A stretch of 64,000 bases of DNA from Babylonia areolata (taxonomy: Eukaryota; Mollusca; Gastropoda; Neogastropoda; Buccinidae). The stretch is from assembly GCF_041734735.1 (NCBI RefSeq), contig NC_134903.1, forward strand, positions 552,501 through 616,500, written 5' to 3'. Both the position numbers and the translations under genes were made by a program. Position 1 is the first letter of the stretch. Each line of letters opens with the position of its first letter. The notes under the pieces are model-generated. The model saw only the letters and a program-made list of their open reading frames with translations, was not told where the DNA came from and did not search any database. Positions 1-10,690 of this stretch are shown piece by piece.

Positions 1-535
1 CTTCCACATCACCAGCCTCAGAAAACTTCTCGGCATAAAGTGGCAAGAGAAGATCCCTGACACAGAGGTGCTCACTCGTGCAAACTTGCCCAGCATCTAC
101 ACCATCTTGATGCAGGCCCCCAAGAAACTGCTGTACGGCGAACTCCAACATGGCAAGCGCTCCCATGGAGGCCAAAAGAAGCGCTTTAAAGACACTCTGA
201 AAGCTTCTCCGAAGGCCTTCAACATCAGCCACGACACATGGGAGCTGAATGCAATGGACAGACCAAAGTGACATTCAGCTGTCCACAAAGGCGCCAAATC
301 CTGTGAGGCCAACAGAATCGCTGCAGCAGAGCAACGCAGACAGGCCAGGAATAGCAGTGCCGGCAAGTCCCCGACAGCCGCCATCATCCCCTGTCCACAC
401 TGAGTCAGAACCTTCTGGGCGCGGATTGGCTTGACCAGTCATCTGCGCACCCACAGAGCCCAACCCACCCACCCCCAGGATGACTAGATGGTCCTCGTCG
501 ATCCCGACGGACGAACCACAATAATCTACATCAAT
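1..535 (+). mobile_element. 3' end of a non-LTR (LINE-type) retrotransposon, broken
   Basis: Frame 2 reads through the C-terminal end of a reverse-transcriptase polyprotein: a LLGIKWQEKIPDTEVL-type segment, a YGELQHGKRSHGGQKKRFKD segment, then NAMDRPK. This is the pattern seen in the tails of invertebrate endonuclease/reverse-transcriptase LINEs. The frame is broken by a stop where Trp is expected after DRPK (269-271) and by a second stop where the second Cys of a CPHC zinc-finger knuckle is expected. The rest of the finger (ARIGLTSHLRTH) follows in the same frame. The 5' part lies outside the window. A (CA)n tract follows. The LINE clade cannot be assigned from this fragment. Confidence 0.75.
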
Positions 536-602
536 TATAACACCACACATATAACTAATGGAAAGGGGACACAGAGAGAAGAACAAATCGTGCAGAAAGA
601 CA

Positions 603-610
603 AATATGAT

Positions 611-679
<69 letters not shown>

Positions 680-715
680 TAACAGATGGATAATAGAGTG
701 AGAGAGAGAGAGGAG

Positions 716-775
<60 letters not shown>

Positions 776-810
776 CAGAGAGACAGACAGACAGAGACAT
801 TTGTAGAGAG
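603..810. repeat. (CA)n then (GA)n microsatellites
   Basis: A pure CA run occupies about 616-678, followed by GA-rich runs (about 700-758) and degenerate GACAGA repeats. Translations across it are low-complexity artefacts. Confidence 0.95.
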
Positions 811-1138
811 AGACATAAATACGTCATCGGTATCGACAACCGGATGACGAAAGCCACATTGCTGTTCCTATCAAATCAACGGACGACAGTTGCAATTGAT
901 GCTACAATGACTACTACCATCACAAACGTCGCTTTTACAAATGCCATTGTCACCATCATGATAGAATGAAATGAATATAATCATACATGCACACACATTA
1001 GAAGACAATGAAAGAAATGCAAACAAGCAAACACAACATAATAAATGTAAAGAAAAAAAGACAATAAGAACAAGAACAAAACAAAGATGGATTCTGAGAG
1101 AGTGAAGGGACTGCAGAATGGATGTGGTGAGTAGACAC
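811..1138. other. unassigned unique sequence
   Basis: A short AT-rich unique stretch with no convincing exon, RNA gene or known repeat on either strand. Confidence 0.4.
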
Positions 1139-3240
1139 AGGTAAAATGGATTGTGATGGCTACAGGTAATATAGTAGATCGTGATGGATACAGGTAATAA
1201 TATAGTAGATTGTGATGGCTACGGGTAATATAGTAGATCGTGATGGATACAGGTAATAATATAGTAGATTGTGATGGATACAGGTAATATAGTAGACTGT
1301 GATGAATAGAGATAGTACAATGGATTGGGGTGGGTAGAGATGGTAAAGTGGATTGTGGTAGGTACAGGTGGTACAGTGGAATGTGGTGGATACCGATGTT
1401 AAAGTGGATTGTGGTGGGTACAGATGGTACAGTGGATTGTGATGGACACAGATGGTACAGTGGATTGTGGTGGGTACAGGTGGTACAGTGGATTGTGATG
1501 GACACAGATGGTACAGTGGATTGTGGTGGGTACAGATGGTACAGTGGATTGTGGTGGGTACAGGTAGTACAGTGGATTGTGGTGGGTACAGGTGGTACAG
1601 TGGATTGTGGTGGGTACAGGTAGTACAGTGGATTGTGGTGGGTACAGGTGATAAAGTGGATTGTGGTGAATTCAGGTGGTACAGTGGATTGTGGTGGATT
1701 TAGGTGGTAAAGTGGATTGTGGTGGATACAGGTGGTACAGTGGATTGTGATGGGTACATATAGTACAGTGGATTGTGGTGGATACAGGTGGTACAGTGGA
1801 TTGTGATGGGTACAGATGGTAAAGTGGATTGTGGTGGATACATATGGTACAGTGGAATGTGGTGGATACCGATGTTAAAGTGGATTGTGGTGGGTACAGA
1901 TGGTACAGTGGATTGTGGTGGGTACAGATGGTACAGTGGATTGTGGTGGGTACAGATGGTACAGTGGATTGTGGTGGGTACAGATGGTACAGTGGATTGT
2001 GGTGGATACAGATGGTACAGTGGATTGTGGTGGATACATGTTGTACAGTGGATTGTGATGGGTACATATAGTACAGTGGATTGTGGTGGGTACATATGGT
2101 ACAGTGGATTGTGGTGGATACATGTTGTACAGTGGATTGTGGTGGGTACATATAGTACAGTGGATTGTGATGGGTACATATGGTACAGTGGATTGTGGTG
2201 GGTACATATGGTACAGTGGATTGTGGTGGGTACATATGGTACAGTGGATTGTGGTGGGTACAGGTGGTACAGTGGATTGTGATGGACACAGATGGTACAG
2301 TGGATTGTGGTGGGTACAGATGGTACAGTGGATTGTGGTGGGTACAGATGGTACAGTGGATTGTGGTGGGTACAGGTGGTACAGTGGATTGTGGTGGGTA
2401 CAGATGGTAAATCCGATTGTGGTGAATTCAGGTGGTACAGTGGATTGTGGTGGGTACATATGGTACAGTGGATTGTGGTGGATACATGTTGTACAGTGGA
2501 TTGTGGTGGGTACAGGTGGTACAGTGGATTGTGGTGGATACAGGTGGTACAGTGGATTGTGATGGGCACATATGGTACAGTGGATTGTGGTGGGTACAGA
2601 TGGTACAGTGGATTGTGATGGGTACATATGGTACAGTGGATTGTGGTGGATACAGATGGTACAGTGGATTGTGGTGGATACATGTTGTACAGTGGATTGT
2701 GGTGGATACAGGTGGTACAGTGGATTGTGGTGGGTACAGATGGTACAGTGGATTGTGGTGGGTACAGGTGGTACAGTGGATTGTGGTGGGTACAGGTGGT
2801 ACAGTGGATTGTGGTGGGTACAGGTGGTACAGTGGATTGTGGTGGATACAGGTGGTACAGTGGATTGTGGTGGGTACAGGTGGTACAGTGGATTGTGGTG
2901 GATACATATGGTACAGTGGATTGTGGTGGGTACAGGTGGTACAGTGGATTGTGGTGGGTACAGATGGTAAAGTGGATTGTGGTGGATACATATGGTACAG
3001 TGGATTGTGGTGGACACAGATGGTACAGTGGATTGTGGTGGATACATGTGGTACAGTGGATTGTGGTGGGTACAGGTGGTACAGTGGATTGTGATGGATA
3101 CAGGTGGTACAGTGGATTGTGGTGGGTACAGATGGTACAGTGGATTGTGGTGGGTACAGGTGGTACAGTGGATTGTGGTGGGTACATGTGGTACAGTGGA
3201 TTGTGGTGGGTACAGATGGTACAGTGAATTGTGGTGGGTA
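1139..3240. repeat. 28-bp minisatellite, about 75 copies
   Basis: The unit is about 28 bp and centres on GTACAGTGGATTGTGGTGGG. The first ~180 bp are diverged (AATATAGTAGAT variants). Copies differ mainly by G/A alternation and GGT versus TAT or TGT triplets. Because 28 is one more than a multiple of three and the unit lacks stops in most phases, long open frames arise on both strands, up to 534 codons. They have no credible start, splice or codon signature and are not genes. Confidence 0.95.
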
Positions 3241-3284
3241 GACTTGGAAGGTAATGAATGGTGGTCTGAGGGAGAAAGCTCCTG

Positions 3285-3362
3285 ACAAGAAGTCCGACTT
3301 CCAAGTTCGATCCTCAGAGGAATCAGGGTTTTAGTTTATTCTCCTCCTCCGTCAGACATGTG
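3285..3362 (+). mobile_element. tRNA-like SINE head fragment
   Basis: Contains a B-box-like AGTTCGATCCTCAG followed by GGAATCAGGGTTTT. It closely parallels the better-preserved fragment at 3940-4130. It runs directly into a GT microsatellite, suggesting an old truncated copy. Confidence 0.45.
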
Positions 3363-3366
3363 CTGT

Positions 3367-3367
3367 G

Positions 3368-3430
<63 letters not shown>

Positions 3431-3438
3431 TGTCTGTC

Positions 3439-3534
<96 letters not shown>

Positions 3535-3612
3535 TTGTGTGTCTGTGTGTCTGTGTGTGTCTGTATGTGTGTCTATGTCTGTGTTTGTGTGTCTGTGTGT
3601 GTGTGTGTATGT
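3367..3612. repeat. (GT)n microsatellite with CTGT interruptions
   Basis: About 245 bp of GT repeats with TCTG and TATG interruptions. All frames look open because of the dinucleotide composition. Confidence 0.95.
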
Positions 3613-3939
3613 GCGACACTGGTTCACGTGGGATCAGAAAGAGATGGTGCGAGGGAGGCATTGTCCACCTCCGTCTCTGTACACCGGTCAGCTGTGTCAA
3701 ATGCAGGGCAAGGAAGGGGAAAGCACCCAGCTCCTTTGTTCACCCAGGGCCGACAACTATTGACCAGACTTCCTGCTGAAACCCACACACATGGGTCGAA
3801 TGTGTCGACACAGACAAAATCAATCGCTCCAAAGGAAATAAAACCTACGAGTCCTCCAAAAAGATGCACATAAAGAAGAGAAGAAAAAGATCGATTGTGG
3901 TTGGTACAGACTCGTAAATTAACGAACAGTTTTGGGGGA
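3613..3939. other. unassigned unique sequence
   Basis: No recognisable gene or repeat. Short open frames on both strands have no homology that I recognise. Confidence 0.4.
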
Positions 3940-4135
3940 AGATGAAGCGCTTGACAAAACGACACACTCTTGAGTTCGATTCCCAGGGGAACCAGGGTTG
4001 TCTTTCTTTCCTCTCAATCGCCAGACGTGTGGTCCGGGTGACAGTCCTTCAGGTGAGACGTTAAACACATGCTCCGTCTGCAGCGTACATTTAGCGCAGG
4101 TAAAAGAACCCAGAGCGATAAGAAAAGAGAGAGGC
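3940..4135 (+). mobile_element. tRNA-derived SINE fragment
   Basis: Starts with a B-box-type GAGTTCGATTCCCAG, then a body with GGTGAGACGTTAAACACATG and GTAAAAGAACCCAGAGCGAT. This arrangement is that of dispersed molluscan tRNA-SINEs known to me. The A box and tail are not clear, so I call it a fragment. Confidence 0.55.
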
Positions 4136-4229
4136 CAAGCGTAATTGAAACACACAAGACATGATTGATCAACCGCCAAAGAATAACAGATCATCCTGAC
4201 GATGACATGGCCTGATCCAGCAATGCTCG

Positions 4230-4775
4230 GCTTTTGTTCTGGGAAAGAAGACTATCAGGGAAAGAAGACTATCAGGGAAAGAAGACCAAACGTGGGGTAT
4301 AAGACTAAACGTAGGAAATAAGAGCGAACTGGCAAATAAAACTGAACGTGGGAAATAAGATAAATCGTTGAGGAAATGAAAAAGACTGAACGTAGGGAAA
4401 AAGACAAAACATTGGAAAGAAAAACTAAACGTGAGAAAAAAAAAACAAATGTTGGAAAGAATGACTAAAGGTGGGAAAAACAAACTGAAATGTTGGAAAG
4501 AATGACTAAAGGTGGAAAAAACGAACTGAAATGTTGGAAAGAATGACTAAAGGTGAGAAAACAAACTGATATGTTGGAAAGAATGACTAAAGGTGGGAAA
4601 AAACTGAAATGTTGGAAAGAGTGACTAAAGGTGGGGAAAAAAAACCCTGAAATGTAGGAAACAAAGGCTAATCCATAAAAAAAACCCCTAAAGGTAGGGA
4701 ATAATACGAAACGTGAGGAATAAATACCAAAGGTGAAAAAAGACTTAAAGTGGGGAAAAGACAAAATGTGAGAGA
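4230..4775. repeat. ~36-40-bp minisatellite, purine-rich
   Basis: Repeated GGAAAGAATGACTAAAGGTG units, with AACTGAAATGTT linkers of variable length. Only the central copies (about 4440-4640) are well conserved. Confidence 0.85.
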
Positions 4776-4779
4776 AAAA

Positions 4780-6945
4780 GAAGTGGTTATGTTGGCCATG
4801 CTGTGCAGTAGAATACATAGAAAGAAAGTTATGTTGGTCATGCAATGAAGGAGAATACATAGAATGTTATGTTGGTCATGCAATGAAGGAGAATACATAG
4901 AAAGAAAGTTATGTTGGTCATGCAATGAAGGAGAATACATAGAATGTTATGTTGGTCATGCAATGAAGGAGAATACATAGAAAGTAAGTTATGTTGGTCA
5001 TGCAATGAAGGAGAATATAGAAAGAACGTTATATTGGTCATGTAATGAAATTTACTTCATAGGAAGAACTGGTTATATTGGTCCTGCAGTAAAGGGGAAT
5101 TCATGAATAGAACATCATATTGGTAATGCAGTGAAGGGGAATTGATAAATAGAACATTATACTGGTAATGCAGTGAAGGGGAATTCATAAATAGAACATC
5201 ATATTGGTAATGCAGTGAAGGGGAATTCATAAATAGAACATCATATTGGTAATGCAGTGCAAGGGAATTCATGAATAGAACATTATATTGGTAATGCAGT
5301 GAAGGGGAATTCATGAATAGAACAATATATTGGTAATGCAGTGAAGGTGAATTCGTGAATAGAACAATATATTGGTAATGCAGTGAAGGTGAATTCATGA
5401 ATAGAACAATATATTGGTAATGCAGTGAAGGTGAATTCATGAATAGAACAATATATTGGTAAGCAGTGAAGGGGAATTCATGAATAGAACATTATATTGG
5501 TAATGCAGTGAAGGGGAATTCATGAATAGAACAATATGTTGGTAATGCAGTGAAGGGGAATTCATAAATAGAACATTATATATTCCTGCAGTGAAGGGGA
5601 AATCATAAATAGAACATTATATATTCCTGCAGTGAAGGGGAATTCATAAATAGAACATTATATATTCCTGCAGTGAAGGGGAATTCATGAATAGAACATT
5701 ATATATTCCTGCAGTGAAGTGGAATTCATAAATAGAACTTTATATTGGTAATGCAGTGAAGGGGAATTCATAAATAGAACATTATATTGGCAATGCAGTG
5801 AAGGGGAATTGATAAATAGAACATTATATTGGCAATGCAGTGAAGGGGAATTGATAAATAGAACATTATATTGGTAATGCAGTGAAGGGGAATTGATAAA
5901 TAGAACATTATATTGGCAATGCAGTGAAGGGGAATTGATAAATAGAACATTATATTGGTAATGCAGTGAAGGGGAATTGATAAATAGAACATTATATTGG
6001 TAATGCAGTGAAGGGGAATCTATAGAAATAAAGATTTGTTGGTCCTGCATTGCAGGATAATCTATGGAAAGAAAGTTATATTGTTGGTCCTGCAACGCAG
6101 GATAATCTATTGAAAGAAAGTTATATTGTTGGTCCTGCAGTGCAGGATAATCTATGGAAAGAAGAATCTACAGAAAGAACGTTACATTGGTCCTGCAGTG
6201 CAGGAGAATCTATAGAAAGAACGTTACATTGGTCCTGCAGTGCAAGTGAATCTATAGAAAGAAAGTTATACTGGTCATGCAGGAGAATCTATAGAAAGAA
6301 AGTTTTATTGGTCATGCAGTGCAGGAGAATCTATAGAAAGAAAGTTGTATTGGTCATGCAGAAGAATCTATAGAAAGAAAATTATATTGGTCATGCAAGT
6401 GAATTTATAGAAAGAAAGTTTTTTTGGTCATGCAGGAGAATCTATTGAAAGAAAGTTATTGTTGGTCCTGCAATGCAGGATAATCTATGGAAAGAAAAAT
6501 CTACAGAAAGAACGTTACATTGGTCCTGTAGTGCAGGAGAATCTATAGAAAGGAAGTTATATTGCTGATGCAGTGCAGGAAAATCTATAGAAAGGAAGTT
6601 ATATTGCTGATGCAGTGAAGGAGAATCTATAGAAAGGAAGTTATATTGCTGATGCAGTGAAGGAGAATCTATAGAAAGGAAGTTATATTGCTGATGCAGT
6701 GAAGGAGAATCTATAGAAAGAAAGTTATATTGCTGATGCAGTGAAGGAGAATCTATAGTAAGAAAGTTATATTGCTGATGCAGTGAAGGAGAATCTATAG
6801 AAAAAAGTTATCTTGGTCAGGCAGGAGAATCTACAGAAAGAAAGATATTGGTCATGCAAGAAAATCTATAGAAAGGAAGTTTTATTGGTCATGCAGGAGA
6901 ATCTATAGAAAGGAAGTTATATTGGTCATGCAGGAAAATCTTTAT
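4780..6945. repeat. evolving ~37-50-bp minisatellite, left part
   Basis: Three successive subtypes of one family share the core GTTATATTGGT followed by (A/C)ATGCA and GAAT. They are a CAATGAAGGAGAATACATAG type (4800-5060), a GCAGTGAAGGGGAATTCATAA type (5080-6040) and a GCAGGAGAATCTATAGAAAG type (6040-6945). The subtypes grade into one another. The array resumes after the retroposon at 6946-7829. Confidence 0.9.
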
Positions 6946-7829
6946 ATTGGTAATGCCGTGGCGAAGTGGTTAGCGTCGCGGACTGACGGCTGGGAGGACG
7001 CGGGTTCGAATCCCAGCGGAGGTGGGTTTTTCGGCCCGTGGCCGGCTCCTACCCAGAGTTGAGTGTGCTGTGGGCTTAAATGGGGAGACTGGGACCACAC
7101 AGTCGAGTGTCATCCACTTCAAGGATGCGTCTTTGGGTGTGTTGCTCTAATTACCTGACCAACACTGCAAGTGTCTGTATCTCTCGGGCCTGGTTAACGC
7201 CGGGATATCATTATGACAGGAAGCGTAGAGTACAGCCTTGTCACGTAGTCCCAAACCAAAATGGACCTCCATAGCAACATCGTCATCATCATCGTCATCC
7301 TCCTTCTCCTTCATCGTCATCAATATAAACAAAGTAGTCTCAAAGTCTGTGACCTTTCATGCCCTGCTCTCATGGTGACCTCAGTTTCGATACCCCTCCA
7401 CTTCCGTGCTTTGGGTGAGTCCTGTCAATGTCGTCAGTGTCGGCAGATTCATGGGAGGGCTGTTGTTTGAGGGACGTGGTGGCGGTCTCCACTCTGGGAG
7501 AGACGCTCACTCAGTCTGGCTCCGCGACTAAGCCATTATTGTCGTTAGTAGGGGGCTTAGTAGGTGGTGTCCTAAGTACGTTAAAACAGAACAGGCACCA
7601 CTGAACACCACCGAAGTGACTCAGCAGCAGTGCAGGGTCTCCTCTGGTGTGTGGCCTCCGGGCGACCTAACATCGATGGTTCCCTGTGGACTGCTGACGC
7701 TGGAACTGCGACGGACGAACCCGGGTGTGGCCGTGTATGGGGGAATCTAAATGAGCGGCGTGGGAGTAATGCCACTGAAAAACGGCGCAGACGATGGGGC
7801 AGCAAAAAAAAAAAAAAAAAAAAAAAAAA
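6946..7829 (+). mobile_element. tRNA-headed retroposon (SINE-like) inserted in minisatellite
   Basis: A Pol III-type A box (TGGCGAAGTGG, 6959-6969) and a perfect B box (GGTTCGAATCC, 7003-7013) open the element. A ~780-bp body follows, then a 26-nt poly(A) run (7804-7829) and a (TA)n tract. The same minisatellite lies on both sides, so the element inserted into it. At ~880 bp it is long for a simple SINE and may be composite. No long open frame is present. A body segment (ACCACACAGT to CTGACCAACACTGC) recurs at 18250-18470, showing a dispersed family. Confidence 0.7.
6959..7013 (+). promoter_or_regulatory. internal Pol III A and B boxes of the retroposon
   Basis: A box at 6959-6969 and B box at 7003-7013, with a 33-nt gap typical of tRNA-derived promoters. 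The sequence does not look like an intact functional tRNA gene because there is no matching acceptor 3' half. Confidence 0.6.
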
Positions 7830-7830
7830 C

Positions 7831-7831
<1 letters not shown>

Positions 7832-7866
<35 letters not shown>

Positions 7867-8475
7867 TCATGCAGGTGAATCTGTAGAAAGAAAGTTATAT
7901 TGGTCATGCAAGAGAATCTATAGAAAGAAAGTTATATTGGTCATGTAGGAGAATCTGTAGAAATAGTTATATTGGTCATGCAAGAGAATCTATGGAAAGA
8001 AAGTTATATTGGTCATGCAAGAGAATTTATAGAAAGAAAGTTATATTGGTCATGCAAGAGAATTTATAGAAAGAAAGTTATATTGGTCATGCAGGAGAAT
8101 CTGTAGAAAGAATGTTATATTGGTCATGCAGGAGAATCTATAGAAAGAAAGTTATATTGGTCATGCAGGAGAATCTATAGAAAGAAAGTTATATTGGTCA
8201 TGCAAGAGAATCTATAGAAAGAAAGTTATATATGTCATGCAGGAGAATCTATAGAAAGAAAGTTATATTGGTCGTGCAGGGGAATCTATAGAACGAAAGT
8301 TATATTGGTCATGCAGGGGAATCTATAGAACGAAAGTTATATTGGTCATGCAGGGGAATCTATAGAACGAAAGTTATATTGGTCATGCAGGGGAATCTAT
8401 AGAACGAAAGTTATATTGGTCATGCAGGGGAATCTATGGAAAGAAAGTTATACTGGTCATGCAGGGGAATCTGCA
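7832..8475. repeat. (TA)n and right part of the evolving minisatellite
   Basis: TA repeats (7834-7862) lead back into the GAATCTATAGAAAGAAAGTT unit family, about 16 copies of 37-44 bp. A homogeneous AACGAAAGTT subtype lies at 8290-8440. Confidence 0.9.
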
Positions 8476-8519
8476 TGGCTGGCTGTGGTAGATCTGAGGT
8501 GGTCAGTGGAGGATCCCCG

Positions 8520-8632
8520 AAAAGTTTCACTTTCACTTTCGCTTTCACTTTCAAGGAGATGTCAGAGCGTGCGGACTGATACACGCCGCACTACACGTGC
8601 TTGAAAATAAATAAATAAATGAATGAAAATAA
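8520..8632 (+). mobile_element. SINE fragment with CACTTT head and (AAAT)n tail
   Basis: A TTTCACTTTC repeat head, then AAGGAGATGTCAGAGCGTGC, then an AAATAAATAAAT tail. It resembles an internally shortened relative of the element at 19904-20075 (shared AAGGAG.TGTCA..GCGT.CGGAC). Confidence 0.5.
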
Positions 8633-8714
8633 TAAAATCTATAAAGAAAGAAAGAACGCAAACACACGGCTCCGTCCTTTGACAAGCAGGCCGGGTAATA
8701 TCGAACTGCGTCCC

Positions 8715-9003
8715 AGCTGAAATGTTCACATTTATGTCTGTGCCCAGTGAAATGTTCAGACATGTCTGTGCCCAGTGAAATGTTCAGACATGTCTGTGCC
8801 CAGTGAAATGTTCATAATTATGTCTGTGCCCAGTGAAATGTTCAGACATGTCTGTGCCCAGTGAAATGTTCACAATTATGTCTGTGCCCAGTGAAATGTT
8901 CAGACATGTCTGTGCCCAGTGAAATGTTCAGACATGTCTGTGCCCAGTGAAATGTTCAGACATGTCTGTGCCCAGTGAATTGTTCAGACATGTCTGTGTC
9001 TTG
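8715..9003. repeat. 28-bp minisatellite (CCCAGTGAAATGTTC)
   Basis: About ten units of GTGCCCAGTGAAATGTTCAG followed by ACATGTCT, with some AATTATGT variants. The ACATGT core is self-complementary. Confidence 0.9.
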
Positions 9004-9270
9004 TGTCTGTGACAAGGAGCTGGCAGCCAGCAACCCCACCCCCACCCTCGCTCCGCCAGCCCCCGTGAATTTTCATCACATGTTTCTTCCGATGTTTGGG
9101 TTTTCTGACATAAACGTCATGGCCTTCAGAGGAAACGAGTACGAGAACTTGGAGTGCCACTACATTTGTTGACATGTGAACTTTCAATCTGACCGTGGTC
9201 AGTGTCATACTGGTGGGTTTTACGAAGTCCTCAACGTAATCTGAAAGGGTGCCAGAATGAATGTGTTAAA
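9004..9270. other. unassigned unique sequence
   Basis: No exon, RNA gene or repeat family recognised on either strand. Confidence 0.35.
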
Positions 9271-9466
9271 CAACAGCAACAACAACAACAGCAACAACAA
9301 CAACAGCAACAACTAGAGTAAAGCGAACTGTACGTTCGTTCATTAATGTTGTTTACGATTTTATATGTTTGGTTTTGTTGTTGTTTGTCATTGTGGGCAA
9401 CTTTCAGATAGTAAAACAAATAGAAATTATGATGAAACCACACTGCACGACAGGCCAGGGTTTTGA

Positions 9467-9544
<78 letters not shown>

Positions 9545-9605
9545 AACACTAGCGAACGCGCCCGCACTCGCACGCAAGCACACACACACACACACACACA
9601 GAGGC
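9271..9605. repeat. (CAA)n and (CA)n microsatellites
   Basis: CAACAACAG repeats at 9272-9313 and a CA run at 9470-9541, with further CA repeats to 9600. Confidence 0.9.
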
Positions 9606-9950
9606 TAATCACGCCAACACCGATGTGGGTTGACATGGAAAAAGAGATCAGTTCTACGGGTTCCTTCAGGAAGACAACACTAAGGGAATTACAGAGATGT
9701 TAAAAAGTTAATCAGCTCCTGCAGTAATGAAGGGACTCGGCCAGTGGTAAAAACGGTGAATGAACAGAGTTGTTTCTTGCGTTGTGTTGGGTTGTGAATG
9801 AAGTCCTGCCAGTTGCCTCAGTTTGATTCGGGACGCGCTGAGAAGGCGACCTTTGTCAATTCATCGAGGCTTATTGGAGGGTTTTCGCTTTCTGTTTATT
9901 TCATCTTTTTATCCTTACTAGAGGTGCCACAGCAGGCTCGGTTTGACGTT
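9606..9950. other. unassigned sequence upstream of the neuropeptide exon
   Basis: I looked here for a first exon with a signal peptide for the downstream precursor and found none that is convincing. A short open frame from 9798 has a hydrophobic patch around FSLSVYFIFLSLL, but it is too far from its Met and has no clear donor site. Confidence 0.35.
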
Positions 9951-10165
9951 GGACTTGTGATGCAGTGTTCACCAGTGACCAGGGTTCCAGTCCCCGTTCC
10001 GGCATGGTGATGGACTTGTGATGCAGTGTTCACCAGTGACCAGGGTTCCAATCCCCGTTCCGGCATGGTGATGGACTTGTGATGCAGTGTTCACCAGTGA
10101 CCAGGGTTCCAATCCCCGTTCCGGCATGGTGATGGACTTGTGATGCAGTGTTCACCAGTGACCAG
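9951..10165 (+). repeat. 61-bp tandem repeat with tRNA-like B box
   Basis: Three full units and a partial fourth, starting at 9951, 10012, 10073 and 10134. Each unit carries CAGGGTTCCAATCCCCGTTC, which resembles a decayed B box (GGTTCGAATCC). The array looks like a tandemly amplified SINE head. Confidence 0.75.
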
Positions 10166-10206
10166 AAATTTCTGTCTGTCTGTGTCTGTCTGTCTGTCTG
10201 TTTCTC

Positions 10207-10244
<38 letters not shown>

Positions 10245-10293
10245 AGTCTCTGTCTCTCTGTCTGTCTCTCTGTCTCTGTATCTGTCTTTGTAC

Positions 10294-10334
<41 letters not shown>

Positions 10335-10650
10335 TTCTTTTACGGATGTGTGTGCACGCACACATACAGTCACCGCCCCCCACCCCACACCCGCCACACA
10401 CTCACCCACACCCACCCCACCGACACCTCCACCCACAACCATCCACCCACGCCCACCCACACACAGGTACACAGCATCCCACACACACCCTTTACCCCCC
10501 CATCCACATCCACCCCCCCCCCACACACACACACAACTACACACACCCCTACACCTCCTCCCCTGCCCCCCCCCCCCCTCGAACCCCCCCCCCACACACA
10601 CACACAAACCCGCCCCCCTCCCCCAACACACACACACACACATACTACTA
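10166..10650. repeat. (CTGT)n then C/CA-rich low-complexity tract
   Basis: CTGT repeats (10170-10335), then CACCCACACC-type low complexity with runs of C up to about 10640. The tract is translatable only by chance and lies directly before the acceptor of the neuropeptide exon. Confidence 0.9.
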
Positions 10651-10690
10651 CCAGCTCACTAAACACCCACTGTGCTGTGTGTATTTCCAG

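Noticed and set aside
1700-3304. 534-codon reverse-strand open frame rich in HHNPLYHLYPPQST
   Set aside because: It lies wholly in the 28-bp minisatellite. Equivalent frames are open on the other strand and in other phases, and no splice or start context supports it.
6953-7023. Functional tRNA gene
   Set aside because: A and B boxes are present, but the sequence runs into a long body with a poly(A) tail and the acceptor stem is not completed. It is a tRNA-derived retroposon.
9798-10010. Possible first exon with signal peptide for the neuropeptide gene
   Set aside because: The hydrophobic stretch begins about 28 residues after the Met, the region runs into the 61-bp tandem repeat, and no donor matches the phase of the 10691 exon.
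10148-10690. N-terminal 181 codons of the long forward frame containing the neuropeptide precursor
   Set aside because: These codons translate CTGT and CA/C-rich microsatellite. A good acceptor at 10690/10691 marks the true exon start.
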